Positions 44,266-52,951 are shown, counted from the stretch's first letter. The stretch is 64,000 nt of DNA from CBDAQA01 sp965247815 (GCA_965247815.1 CBDFHW010000012.1:1-64000); one strand, 5' to 3'. The notes: generated from the letters alone by a model not told the origin. Made by a program: numbers and translations.

Positions 44266-44770
44266 AAAACTGCTCCTTCGCATCTTCAACTTTGACCCCA
44301 CTTGGTATCTCACCGGTTTTATCAAAATGTTCATTGAGGCTGGTCTTGCTGATTGTCTCGGTGACCTTGATTGCTTCGGGTAGTTCTCGGCGCGCCCAAG
44401 TCAGGAGAGTCCGCTCGTCCAACACAACCAGCTTTGGCGCGATATTTCGGAAGCCGAGCATCCCAGCCGGAAGTTTGATGGACTTCCGTTGTGTCTTCTG
44501 GCGCGATAATTCATTGGCCGTCCAATTTTTAAGTTGTGCGCCAAACCGGAGCCAGAAAAACTGCTCTTCACGTTCAGCACGACGAAGCTCGCCTTCGGCC
44601 CATTGCTTCACATGGTCGGCATAAGCTCGTGCCGCGATAATTCTTCGCACTACCCAATTGGCCGACACTTGGTCAGACACGTTGAAGTTGTTATCGGGTT
44701 GGTCCGGCACATCAAAGTGCGCGGTATCCCCTTCGGCGATCATGGGATCGTCGGCAATAGTCTCTGTCAT
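44255..44770 (-). CDS. gam: Mu Gam-like host-nuclease inhibitor
   Basis: Protein of 171 residues with the Phage_Mu_Gam pattern: a long helical start (VVRRIIAARAYADHVKQWAE, then ELRRAEREEQFFWLRFGAQL) and the beta region KSIKLPAGMLGFRNIAPKL. Gam is a bacterial relative of Ku that binds the ends of double-stranded DNA and blocks host exonucleases. AGGAGA before ATG at 44770 sets the start. It directly follows the tyrosine integrase, which fits a role in protecting the excised or replicating element. Confidence 0.83.
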   Translation of the reverse strand: MTETIADDPMIAEGDTAHFDVPDQPDNNFNVSDQVSANWVVRRIIAARAYADHVKQWAEGELRRAEREEQFFWLRFGAQLKNWTANELSRQKTQRKSIKLPAGMLGFRNIAPKLVVLDERTLLTWARRELPEAIKVTETISKTSLNEHFDKTGEIPSGVKVEDAKEQFYVR

Positions 44771-44780
44771 GTTATGTCTC

Positions 44781-45956
44781 CTATGCGGCGGGCACCTTTG
44801 GAGTGTCGCCAAGGTAATTAATCGTCCCTATGGCTTCGTGAGCCACACTATCGAACATCTTGTAATAAAGGTCGAGAATACGGCTGTCACGATGCCCCAT
44901 GAATTCAAGGGCATACTTGTAGCTGACGTTTGACCGCGCCAGCATCGATGCAAAGGCGTGGCGAAACGTGTGCAATTTATACTGGCGCGGGTTCTGGAAT
45001 TTACACTTCTTGCACAGCCGCTTCAGCGAAGTCAGCAGTCGCCGTTCCGAGATCAGACCGCCGCCATCTGGGAATTTGCCAGATGGTCGCGCCGTGAACA
45101 CCGTGTCGAAATCCTTTGGCAGCGAGTCGAACGTTTTTCGAAGTTCCGCGTGGATCGGGATCTGCCGACTACGTTTTCCCTTGGTTGTGCCATTCGACCC
45201 GCCGAGTCTGATGTTGATGTAGCCCTTCTGTGGACGATCCACATCCGCCCAGTGAAGTTGTTGGACTTCACCAAAGCGAAGTCCCGCGTAGGCCATCACC
45301 GTGTAGATCGCCGCCTCATGGGGATCTGCTTTCGCGAGTAAAATCTTCACCTGTTCTGGTGTGAAGCAGGGCTGCATTTGTGACTCTGGCTCTGCGATGC
45401 TTTCGCCGACGAACGGATTTTGCGCGAGCAGTTTCACCTTTCCGCAGGCCCATTTGAAAAGCTGCTTTACGATTACCAGCCGGTCATACCGAGTTTTCTG
45501 GGACAGTCCCTTGTCACTCATCCACTTGTTGAAAGACCAGAAGTCTTGGACCGTGATTGAGCTTGCCGACTCGCGGTGGAGGTCTGCTGCCCACTGGACG
45601 AGGCTGTTCAACACGAACGTGTACTTCTCGATGGTTTTGGGAGCGCGTCCTTTGTTGTTCTGATACTCCATGTACTGTTTGACCAATTCTGCCAAAGCGA
45701 TCTTTATCTTCGGCGCGAACAATTCGTTGTTCTGAAGCTTTCGATGCAGGTCGTGCGCCAGCTTGATGGCCGTAGTTTTGTTGGTCGTTCCGAGCTTCAC
45801 CTGTCTACGCCGGGCGTCGATGCAGTATTCTGCCATCCACTGCTTGCTGGCTCGGGCCGCGCCGTTCTTCTTTCCGTTGTACACACGGTGCAGCAAGTGA
45901 ATGACGGGTGCCTCTGTGCCCGGAACTTTTTGTCGGTCAGCTAATGACATGGGCAT
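44781..45956 (-). CDS. Tyrosine recombinase (integrase 2)
   Basis: Integrase of 391 residues with core-binding domain (about 82-172) and catalytic residues R227, H329-x-x-R332, H355 and Y364 or Y365. It shares HTFRHAFASMLARSNVSYK with integrase 1. The excisionase-like gene lies three bases upstream. The gene is near the intact tRNA-Ser carrying the right copy of the 18-bp repeat, so it is the likely enzyme that placed this element. Confidence 0.92.
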   Translation of the reverse strand: MPMSLADRQKVPGTEAPVIHLLHRVYNGKKNGAARASKQWMAEYCIDARRRQVKLGTTNKTTAIKLAHDLHRKLQNNELFAPKIKIALAELVKQYMEYQNNKGRAPKTIEKYTFVLNSLVQWAADLHRESASSITVQDFWSFNKWMSDKGLSQKTRYDRLVIVKQLFKWACGKVKLLAQNPFVGESIAEPESQMQPCFTPEQVKILLAKADPHEAAIYTVMAYAGLRFGEVQQLHWADVDRPQKGYINIRLGGSNGTTKGKRSRQIPIHAELRKTFDSLPKDFDTVFTARPSGKFPDGGGLISERRLLTSLKRLCKKCKFQNPRQYKLHTFRHAFASMLARSNVSYKYALEFMGHRDSRILDLYYKMFDSVAHEAIGTINYLGDTPKVPAA

Positions 45957-45958
45957 TC

Positions 45959-46204
45959 CTACTTCGCGAAAAGTTCGACGACGAATTTGTTCCGAAAGAA
46001 CCGAAGCGGCTTGCCTTTGATTTTGCAGAACTTGTATTTCCCTTCGCTCACGTGCCGCTTCAGTGTGCTTGGTTTCAGCCGTGCAATTTCAGCCGCCTCT
46101 GCGAGTGTGAGAACCGGTGGGTACTTGTCCGATAAAAGCTCGAAAGCAATCTCGACATTTTTCACCGTCACACGCCGCTGCCGTACTTCTTCTTCTGCCG
46201 CCAT
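45959..46204 (-). CDS. Excisionase-like helix-turn-helix protein 2
   Basis: Protein of 81 residues with helix-turn-helix LTLAEAAEIARLKPSTLKRH and a basic wing (FCKIKGKPLRFFRNKF). GGAGA precedes the ATG. It is the paralogue of the protein at 11583-11861 and the first gene of the leftward operon, so it probably controls excision and perhaps the operon's own promoter in the gap 46205-46360. Confidence 0.8.
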   Translation of the reverse strand: MAAEEEVRQRRVTVKNVEIAFELLSDKYPPVLTLAEAAEIARLKPSTLKRHVSEGKYKFCKIKGKPLRFFRNKFVVELFAK

Positions 46205-46360
46205 AAAAATCTCCGTTCAAGCTGCATTTCTGCCGATAGATTACCATCGACACCAGTGAAATCAATGAAATTATGGAAATTGTAAGGCGGGTAGGTTATT
46301 CGGACGGTAGGGTTGGTGTAGGGTATAAGCCATGATTGGTAACGACACCCAAGGCAAACA

Positions 46361-46915
46361 ATGAAACGGCAGAACACGGAGAAAGCATCGGAGGCCGTAA
46401 GCCGAATGCGGCGGCTACTTGGTGATTGGTTGAGGAGCAGTGCCGAGTCGAGAGAGCCGGTCGCAGAAATGCTCGACCTATTGGAAGTCGTTGACGGTTT
46501 TATTCGAGAAGACAGACCAGAAAAAACTTCACAGTCGTCGCCAGCAACTGCTGGTCGCAGCAGCGATGCAACGTACACGATTGACAAAAAACGCAATGAC
46601 GAAGAAGTCTTGAGCGAACATCGGTCAGGTGGGTCGTCCCAGCCGTTCCGATGTCCACGTTACCTGTATGACACGATTGCCAAGGTGCTGGCCCACGCCG
46701 ACGAGCCGATGGAGTTCGCCGAGATCACATTCGCGGTTTCGAAGATTTATCCCGACCCCGCAGAGTTTCAACTGCGTGCGGCACTGCGTTTCATGTTGAG
46801 CGTGATGCCGCCGCTACTTGCTCGTGATCGAAATCGGTATCGACCGGTGCGAGGAGGCAAGTTTGAAGTTGAGGCGAAGGGGGCGTGGGCTGCACTTGCG
46901 AAGGCGACGAAATAG
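46361..46915 (+). CDS. Unknown protein at the right end of island 2
   Basis: Protein of 184 residues. The first half is charged and partly disordered (KTSQSSPATAGRSSDATYTI). The second half, from YLYDTIAKVLAHADEPMEFA to YRPVRGGKFEVEAKG, looks like a winged-helix unit. It diverges from the excisionase gene and lies between it and the tRNA. It may be a regulator or cargo; no family is recognised. Confidence 0.6.
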   Translation: MKRQNTEKASEAVSRMRRLLGDWLRSSAESREPVAEMLDLLEVVDGFIREDRPEKTSQSSPATAGRSSDATYTIDKKRNDEEVLSEHRSGGSSQPFRCPRYLYDTIAKVLAHADEPMEFAEITFAVSKIYPDPAEFQLRAALRFMLSVMPPLLARDRNRYRPVRGGKFEVEAKGAWAALAKATK

Positions 46916-46952
46916 AGGGCGTTGCGGCAGCTTTGCTACAGTCAGCCGCAAA

Positions 46953-46987
46953 CGAAAAACACCCTCGCTGTAAGATCAGCAAGGGTG
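46953..46987 (-). terminator. Intrinsic terminator of tRNA-Ser
   Basis: On the minus strand, CACCCTTGCTG pairs with CAGCGAGGGTG and is followed by TTTTT, 30 bases past the tRNA 3' end. Because it lies inside the element, it came with the insertion. Confidence 0.7.
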
Positions 46988-47013
46988 ATAGTTTATGTGC
47001 AGTTGGCACAGAC

Positions 47014-47031
47014 AAACGGAGAGGGGGGGAT
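47014..47031. repeat. Right attachment repeat (attR) in tRNA-Ser 3' end
   Basis: AAACGGAGAGGGGGGGAT, identical to 12132-12149. It covers the 3' acceptor strand and part of the T-arm of the tRNA, the usual crossover target of tRNA-specific tyrosine integrases. Confidence 0.85.
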
Positions 47032-47103
47032 TCGAACCCCCGAAACGCTTGCGCGTTTACAGCATTTCCAGTGCTGCTCCTTCAGCCGCTCGGACACCTC
47101 TCC
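47017..47103 (-). tRNA. tRNA-Ser(GGA)
   Basis: 87-base class II tRNA on the minus strand. The acceptor stem is GGAGAGG/CCTCTCC with discriminator G. The D-arm is followed by anticodon stem CAGCA/TGCTG with loop CTGGAAA (anticodon GGA). There is a long variable arm (AAACGCGCAAGCGTTT region), and the T-arm is GGGGGTTCGAATCCCCC. CCA is not encoded. Both halves are intact despite the neighbouring insertion. Confidence 0.95.
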
Positions 47104-47407
47104 GGGTGGCTTGGCTGCGGACTTCTTTGAAGCTCGCAGCTCAAGCGAATATTAATCGCAATTGTGCTGGACGAAAGCTGGCGTCCGGCAGTTGCGGCCC
47201 AGTGGCACGTTCGGCGAATGCCCTTGGGGGCGAAGAGCATAACCGTCCGGGGCCCGCAGGTACAGATCATCACGGTAGAATCCGCAAGGCAATTACGAAC
47301 GGCGATAGAACGAAGCGGCCGGAGCTTGTTGTGGCGATTGCCGACAAGGAGCCCCGGCCGACGATTTCACGGCAACCGATCGACCAGGCCGATCGCCCGC
47401 GGTTTGA
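47104..47407. other. Intergenic stretch, nothing recognised
   Basis: Lies between the tRNA 5' end and the stop of the convergently placed glucoamylase-like gene. It should contain the tRNA promoter, but I cannot mark it with confidence. Confidence 0.5.
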
Positions 47408-49885
47408 TTAGCGGCCGTTGAGCGTCATGACGACCGGGGTGGGCGCGCTCGCTTCGGTCTCGACCGGTTCGATTCGCAGGGTGACCACGTCGGTCGGGCA
47501 GACGTCGACGCATTCGCCGTCGAGGTCGCATTTGTTGAGTTGCCTGAGGTCGATCAACGCTTTGCCGTCGACCATTTTCAGGACGCCTTTGTTGCAGTGG
47601 GCGACGCAGACGTCGCAGCCGATGCAGTCGCGGACGTCGATGGCGAGCGTCACCTTCGCGGGCTGCTTGGTCTTGGGGTCTTCCTTGGTGAACTTCCCGA
47701 CCGCGCTGGCCATTTCCCTGGACCCGGCGGCCTCGAACTCGGCTTCGAGCCGGTCGAACGTCGCCTGCGATTTCACTTCCACCGGACCGGACCGGCGGAG
47801 ATGGAAGATCGACTGGTTGCAGTCCTCGCAGGTCTGCAACTGTTCCAGCTTCTCGAGGTATTTGATGGCGGTGCTGACCACCGTCGCATGCGACCACGTT
47901 AACGGGCTGACGCTGAGCGGCTCGTTGGTGTACGGATTCACCTGCTCGGCGAGCACGCCCGACGCCAGCGCGTGCCCGGCGGTCCATTCGAAGATCGGCA
48001 ACGCCATCTTCAGCTCGGCCGGGGTTTGTGCCCGGCTGATGAAATAATCCGCGAGCCAGAGCGTGCAGATGAACCACGGGTTCCCCGGCACGGCGGCGAT
48101 GTCGTTGCTGATCCGGTGGTAGTAGTCGTTTTCGTACCGGGCGACCCCGCCGACGCGGGTCTTGACCCAGAGCTTTTCCTCGACCGCTTTCATGGTCGCT
48201 TCGACCCGCTCGTCATTCACTTCGAACAGGTGGAACTTGAAGATCGCGTACAGCGACGCGTCCAGAACTTCGTCGACTTCGTACACGTCTTCGAGCTTGG
48301 CCTCACCGACTTTGAGCTCGGTGTCTTCGACGTAATTCGAATCGTCCGGGGGTACCGGGATGTCCTTGGGGACCAGCCGGCGAACGAAGCGATTGAGCTT
48401 GTCGCTCCACATGTATTTGGCGGCGCCGGCTTTGACTTCCTCGGCGGCCTTGTTGTAACGCTCGGCCTTTTCGCGGTCCCCGAAACAGACGGCGAAATTT
48501 CGCGCGGCCTTGAGCCCGCCGTACACGGTGGCGACCGTGAAGGCGTGGACGCCCCACCGCTCTTCCCACAGGTCGTAGCTCGGCAACGGCAGACCCGTGC
48601 GGGGGTCGCGGTACCGGCACATGAAGTCGGCGGCTTTTTGCACGACGTCGACCCACAACGGGCGGATGAATTCGATGTCGCGGTAGCGGTAATAGTGCCG
48701 CCACATCGCCCAGACGACCAAGGCGGTTTCGTCTTCCTGGATCGGCATCGCGCGTTCGTTTTTCAACACCCACGGGTGCCAGGAAGAAGCGGGTGAACCG
48801 TCCGGGTTGTATTTGTGATAGAAATAACCGTCCGGGGTAATGACGCGCGAACAGAAGTTGTAGAACCAGCGGGCGATGTCGGGGAACCCGGCCAAGTCGA
48901 GCGAATCAGCGACGAGTGCGCCGTCGCGGGGCCAGACGTAGGAATACGTGTCGCGCGAGAACTGCATGATGTCCGAGTCGTTGGCGGCGACGATCGCCCC
49001 GCCGTCGTCGATCTGCGTGCGGACGACAAGCAGCGACCGCTTGAACAGGTCAACGACCTTCGGCGGCAGGTTCCCGAAGTTAATGTTCGTGCCCGCGACC
49101 CAGAGCCGCCAATACGCGGTCGTGCGGTCGATGACACCCTGCGGGCTCTGCTTGGTGATCCACTTGTGGAGTTCCAGCAGCTCGTCGCGGCTTTCGCCGG
49201 CGATCATCACCATGTAGACGGTGCGCTCGCCATCGGGGGCTACCTGCGCGTGGTGGCTGATTGTGCTGTCGACCGCACCCTGGGCGATCGCATTACCTTG
49301 GAGGTGGCCGTCTTCGGCGTCGCGCCAGGTGCCTTCTGCGCCGTGGAACCCGCTGGTGCCGCAGGCGTATTCGTCGACGCCCTGCTCGCCGTTCCCGAAG
49401 AACGTCATCATCAAATACCGCTTGCCGCGGTAGTGGACCATGCTGCGAAGCTCGGGGTCGTAATAGGCGGTATCGCCGATCTTGGTCCCGAACATATTAA
49501 AATCCTGATGGTGCATGATGCGCACGACACGCTCGTGCTGGGTCAGGTTCTTGATCTTGATTTTGCGGACCAGGATATTGCGGTGAAAGTCGACGGTGTC
49601 ATTGCAGTAAAGAACGATCCGAAGGCCCGGGTGTTCCAGGCTGACGCTTGTAGTAAGAGTGTCGCGAAGATACCGCTGGTGGATGATCCAGGCCGGATTA
49701 TCGGTCCAGGCGAGTTGCCCGCGACCGCTGTTGTCCGGGACGTCGGTATGAATTCCGAACCGGCAGGGCCCGGCACCGGCATGATTTTCCTGTCCGACGC
49801 GGGGGAAGTAAACGTCGCGGATCTGATAGCGATTATCGAACGTGACGAGCAACCGCCCGTTGCCGACCGGGATATCACGAGGCAT
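47408..49885 (-). CDS. GH15 glucoamylase-like protein fused to a 4Fe-4S ferredoxin domain
   Basis: Protein of 825 residues. An N-terminal beta domain (to about 250) precedes an (alpha/alpha)6 barrel of the GH15 type with YVWPRDGALVADSLDLAGF, QEDETALVVWAMW and YDLWEERWGVHAFT, whose glutamates near 440 are likely catalytic. The enzyme would release glucose from alpha-glucans. The last 90 residues carry two ferredoxin cysteine groups, CIGCDVCVAHC (near 752) and CDLDGECVDVCP (near 785-797). A cysteine pair (CEDCN) also precedes this domain. Joining a polysaccharide hydrolase to an iron-sulfur module is unusual. There is no signal peptide, so the protein should be cytoplasmic. Confidence 0.88.
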   Translation of the reverse strand: MPRDIPVGNGRLLVTFDNRYQIRDVYFPRVGQENHAGAGPCRFGIHTDVPDNSGRGQLAWTDNPAWIIHQRYLRDTLTTSVSLEHPGLRIVLYCNDTVDFHRNILVRKIKIKNLTQHERVVRIMHHQDFNMFGTKIGDTAYYDPELRSMVHYRGKRYLMMTFFGNGEQGVDEYACGTSGFHGAEGTWRDAEDGHLQGNAIAQGAVDSTISHHAQVAPDGERTVYMVMIAGESRDELLELHKWITKQSPQGVIDRTTAYWRLWVAGTNINFGNLPPKVVDLFKRSLLVVRTQIDDGGAIVAANDSDIMQFSRDTYSYVWPRDGALVADSLDLAGFPDIARWFYNFCSRVITPDGYFYHKYNPDGSPASSWHPWVLKNERAMPIQEDETALVVWAMWRHYYRYRDIEFIRPLWVDVVQKAADFMCRYRDPRTGLPLPSYDLWEERWGVHAFTVATVYGGLKAARNFAVCFGDREKAERYNKAAEEVKAGAAKYMWSDKLNRFVRRLVPKDIPVPPDDSNYVEDTELKVGEAKLEDVYEVDEVLDASLYAIFKFHLFEVNDERVEATMKAVEEKLWVKTRVGGVARYENDYYHRISNDIAAVPGNPWFICTLWLADYFISRAQTPAELKMALPIFEWTAGHALASGVLAEQVNPYTNEPLSVSPLTWSHATVVSTAIKYLEKLEQLQTCEDCNQSIFHLRRSGPVEVKSQATFDRLEAEFEAAGSREMASAVGKFTKEDPKTKQPAKVTLAIDVRDCIGCDVCVAHCNKGVLKMVDGKALIDLRQLNKCDLDGECVDVCPTDVVTLRIEPVETEASAPTPVVMTLNGR

Positions 49886-50081
49886 GCGTTAGTCACTTTC
49901 TAAAAAAATTCGACCCGATCCGGATCGCAGGGCGAACGCGCGGCGGTTGCACGTTTTATAATCCACCGGCTGATTCGCCTCAAGCTTGTTCCAGTCCGTC
50001 GAAACGGTCTGGTTGTTAATAATGTCGGTCCGCGCTGCGAGCGGGCTTTGCTGAGACTGCTGTAGCCGAAAAAAAACTCGA

Positions 50082-50822
50082 TCAAACGACTGGTCGCGGA
50101 CGACGCATCAGCCCGCTGCCGACTAGCACCGCGGGGATCAGAATCCAGCCAAAAAATGCGGGTTCGGGCACCGATCCGAACGTATTCTGCACGATCGAAA
50201 TCGTCGCAAGCCCCCCGGGGTTACCGGACGTGGCCGGCGTCGACGCGGCGAAGATCGAATTGGTGATCTGAAGCACGTCGGCCGACAGGACAGGCACGGT
50301 CGAAAAGTTCACATCTGACTTGGTGGTATCGATCGGGGAAGTAATACCGTCGTTGTACGTGCTCAGCAGCGAGGCGGCCGACGCTCCGACCGAGGTCTGC
50401 GTGGTCAAGGTCGTGGTGGTAAAGGTTCCGGACGCCGGGGCGGGCGCGGTGCCGTTCGAAAAAAGTCCGATCCACGACGTGGAATCCGACGGTGAAACGG
50501 GTTGCACGTCGTAGCTGATGACGTCGGAGACGTTCACCCCGTTGGAGGCAAACCAGGTCGCGACGAACTGCAAACCGCTTCCGCTGTTATTGATCGGTTT
50601 TACCTGCACCTGCGATGCAGACGAGGGACCCGAGGCCGACCCGGCAACGAAATCGAAGTTGGAGAACTGCTCGGTCCCGACGGTTACAGGCGTGTTACCC
50701 AGATCGATCAGGGTTTGCAGAGTCGGATTTTGCAGCGACGACAGCTGGATCGCCGCTCGGCCAGTACCGGCAGTCCCGGCTCCGAGAATCAGCATCGCCG
50801 AGATCATTTTGTGGTGTTTCAT
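50082..50822 (-). CDS. PEP-CTERM secreted protein 1
   Basis: Protein of 246 residues. A signal peptide at the N-terminus (MISAMLILGAGTAGTGRAA) precedes a serine/threonine-rich extracellular region. The C-terminal sorting signal is SVPEPAFFGWILIPAVLVGS with a basic end (RRPRP). PEP-CTERM proteins are cut and anchored by exosortase and often go into biofilm matrix. AGGAGG six bases before the ATG fixes the start. The body has no known domain. Confidence 0.85.
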   Translation of the reverse strand: MKHHKMISAMLILGAGTAGTGRAAIQLSSLQNPTLQTLIDLGNTPVTVGTEQFSNFDFVAGSASGPSSASQVQVKPINNSGSGLQFVATWFASNGVNVSDVISYDVQPVSPSDSTSWIGLFSNGTAPAPASGTFTTTTLTTQTSVGASAASLLSTYNDGITSPIDTTKSDVNFSTVPVLSADVLQITNSIFAASTPATSGNPGGLATISIVQNTFGSVPEPAFFGWILIPAVLVGSGLMRRPRPVV

Positions 50823-50974
50823 ACGCAGCCTCCTCGTTCGAATCAGAGCTTTCACAGCTCCGTCATCGAACGACTGGACGACGCACTGAACAACCAACTG
50901 GGCCGGCGAGTGGGTTTATTCAGGTCCGATATCCCGCAGAACTTCTTCCACCTGACTCAGCCGGGCGAAAAAAA

Positions 50975-51006
50975 ACCGTCCGCGGGCCTTTCGACCCGTG
51001 GACGGT
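50975..51006 (-). terminator. Strong intrinsic terminator of PEP-CTERM gene 2
   Basis: ACCGTCCGCGGG pairs with CCCGTGGACGGT (one wobble) around an 8-base loop. Read on the minus strand, the stem is followed by a long T-run (from position 50974 leftwards), about 70 bases past the stop at 51073. Confidence 0.85.
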
Positions 51007-51072
51007 TGAGAGAGAGAGTTTCAGAAACCCGCCGGGCGACCGTTAGGCAGTCCGTGGGTGAGAGAGAGAGTT

Positions 51073-51744
51073 TTATTTAGCGGACGCATGTCGGCGGCGG
51101 CCGAGCAGGCCGACGGCTCCCAGTCCGAGCAGGCCGATCGAAGTCGGTTCGGGAACCGACGCGGTGGCAGTGATGTTGTCGTAGTAAAGGCTGTTGGGAA
51201 ACGATCCGGCCGAGGACAGGGTAAAGCTTTGGATGGATCCACCAGTCGTCGCGACCGTGCCGAAATTGTTGTTGATCGAGAAATCCGAAGCTAGGGGATA
51301 GTCGACAGTCGACGTGCCGAGCACGCTGCCGGTTCCGTTCGGACCCGAATACGTTGCGAGCGTGACCATGTCCTCGTCGCTGTCGTAATCGCCGAACGAA
51401 ACCTGCACCTGGCTCACGGGCGATGCAAAATCCCCGACGAAGAAGTTGGCAGCATTGTTGATGGAAATAAACGGGTCCAGGCTGCGCGACCCGAACGAAG
51501 CGGGGAAGCTAAACCCGGCATTGTTCGAGACGTCAAACTTCGCCCCGCCCGCTCTGGTGAGAGTGAGTGAAAGAGTACCGGATGTTGTGGTCAGCGTCGT
51601 GAGTGCCCCAGTTTCGGCCGCCGGCGTTGTGGTCGTCGGGGTAGATTCGAAGTCGAAGGTGACGGCCTTTGCTGAACCTGCGGTCGTCAGGGCGAGAGTC
51701 CCCGCGGCAATTGCGATGACCCGTTTTTTGCAGTTGTTAAACAT
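51073..51744 (-). CDS. PEP-CTERM secreted protein 2
   Basis: Protein of 223 residues. The signal peptide is VIAIAAGTLALTTAGSAKA. The body looks like a jelly-roll (VTFDFESTPTTTTPAAETGA, then VSFGDYDSDEDMVTLATYSG), and the C-terminal sorting signal is VPEPTSIGLLGLGAVGLLGR with RRH at the end. It is exported and processed by exosortase. The ATG has GGGAAG upstream and a strong terminator follows. Confidence 0.87.
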   Translation of the reverse strand: MFNNCKKRVIAIAAGTLALTTAGSAKAVTFDFESTPTTTTPAAETGALTTLTTTSGTLSLTLTRAGGAKFDVSNNAGFSFPASFGSRSLDPFISINNAANFFVGDFASPVSQVQVSFGDYDSDEDMVTLATYSGPNGTGSVLGTSTVDYPLASDFSINNNFGTVATTGGSIQSFTLSSAGSFPNSLYYDNITATASVPEPTSIGLLGLGAVGLLGRRRHASAK

Positions 51745-51817
51745 GACGCTTCCCTTTTGCTTACCGAGCGGCCCGTAAGATCTGATGTGAGCCTTGGACG
51801 AATTGAGCGGACATCAG

Positions 51818-51848
51818 GCCCCTCTGCCTCGGACCGAGGCGGAGGGGC
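51818..51848. terminator. Hairpin after PEP-CTERM gene 3
   Basis: GCCCCTCTGCCTCGG (51818-51832) pairs with CCGAGGCGGAGGGGC (51834-51848), 15 bp with one wobble. It lies 12 bases past the stop at 51860. It has little T-run on the minus strand, so termination there may be imperfect. Confidence 0.6.
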
Positions 51849-51859
51849 TTTGAAATTTT

Positions 51860-52951
51860 TCAGACAGCGCGGCGACGGCGGATCATCATCGATGCGGTAG
51901 CCATGGCGGCGAGAGCCAGGCTGGTCGGTTCGGGGACCGAGGTCGTGTACAGGTTCGATACCGCGGCGATCGGGTCGAGCCCGCCTCCGGTCGAGGTCGA
52001 GTCGGCCGGGTGGAAGTACGTGGCGTTCTTCCAGTCGACCAGCTGCGTACCGGAACCGGTTACGTTGGCCGAGAACAGCGAGTACCCGTAGATCGTGGTG
52101 CCGTCGGCGACCAGATCCGAAGTCTTAACGAGCACGCCACCGATAGGCTGGGTCGTCTGATCCGACGGATGCAGGGTGTCAGCAGCGAGGTTGTTGTTCT
52201 TCCGGAGGATGATTTCCTGCTGGGCGGCGACCACGTTGGTCTTACCCCAGGTGCCGTTGGCGACGGAGATCAACGGGCCGTAGTTGGACGGATCACCGTT
52301 CGAATCGAGCGCGGTGATCGCTGCGATTTTGAAAGAGTCGTGGTCGGTCGTCGGACCGCGTTCCAGAACAGCGAACGCCTTGCCGGCCGAGGCGCTGATC
52401 CCGCCGTTGAACAGCAGATCAAGACGATCGACGTTGGTGTTGTCACCGACGACGTTGCCCATCGTGGTGAACAGGTTGTCTGCACCGACCAGGTCGTTGT
52501 TGGCGTCGAAGACCTGTTTGAAACCGTTCAAGGCCGGGCCCTGCACGGTCACGTTGTGACTGCTGGTGTTATACGCACCGGTGTACCAGAGCTGGTCGTT
52601 GTTCGGACCGACGAAACGGCGAACCGCGTTGGTGGCCAGACCTGTCGTGCTGTAGGTCTTGCCGGCCGCGGTCACGCTCAGAATCGCGTTGGTGTCACCA
52701 CCGTAGGACACGTTCCAGTTCGTGTTCGGCTGGAACGGCGAGTAGCTCGCTCCGTATCCAGGAACGTTCGAAACGGTGCTGGTGATCCCGGTCGTGAACT
52801 TGGTGTTGATCGACGTCACGTCTGTGAAAGCGCCGAAGCTGTTGCCGGTCAAACCGAGGGTTGCCACGGCGGCGGCCAGTGCCGCCTTGCTGCGGGCAAG
52901 CTTGGTGATCTTAGTAGCGAAAGTACCGATATTGCTGATTTGGCTGAACAT
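51860..52951 (-). CDS. PEP-CTERM secreted protein 3
   Basis: Protein of 363 residues. An N-terminal signal region (KAALAAAVATLGLTGNSFGA) precedes a body without recognised domains, rich in G, N, T and D. The C-terminus is SVPEPTSLALAAMATASMMI with RRRR. GGAGAGAG precedes the ATG. The body contains GKAFAVLERGPTTDHDSFKI, a pattern seen in planctomycete surface proteins of unknown role. Three such genes in a row suggest a cluster of cell-surface or matrix proteins. Confidence 0.87.
   Translation of the reverse strand: MFSQISNIGTFATKITKLARSKAALAAAVATLGLTGNSFGAFTDVTSINTKFTTGITSTVSNVPGYGASYSPFQPNTNWNVSYGGDTNAILSVTAAGKTYSTTGLATNAVRRFVGPNNDQLWYTGAYNTSSHNVTVQGPALNGFKQVFDANNDLVGADNLFTTMGNVVGDNTNVDRLDLLFNGGISASAGKAFAVLERGPTTDHDSFKIAAITALDSNGDPSNYGPLISVANGTWGKTNVVAAQQEIILRKNNNLAADTLHPSDQTTQPIGGVLVKTSDLVADGTTIYGYSLFSANVTGSGTQLVDWKNATYFHPADSTSTGGGLDPIAAVSNLYTTSVPEPTSLALAAMATASMMIRRRRAV

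Larger units (their letters stand above)
12132..47031. mobile_element. Island 2: 34.9-kb integrative element in tRNA-Ser(GGA)
   Basis: Bounded by exact 18-bp repeats, with a tyrosine integrase and excisionase (44781-46204) near the right end next to the intact tRNA. It contains phage-like genes (tail-fibre-like, Gam-like), two large serine recombinases, two ParB/RepB-like genes, several toxin-antitoxin and abortive-infection-like genes, and a restriction-modification pair. Its base composition is visibly less GC-rich than the chromosome right of 47.1 kb. No capsid, terminase, portal or conjugation genes are seen, so it is neither a complete prophage nor a self-transmissible conjugative element. 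Confidence 0.83.

Noticed and set aside
47014..47103. tRNA-Ser damaged by integration
   Set aside because: The acceptor, D, anticodon, variable and T arms are all intact; the repeat restores the 3' end.
48815..49903. 362-codon plus-strand frame opposite the glucoamylase gene
   Set aside because: Antisense shadow created by high third-position GC; no domain is seen.
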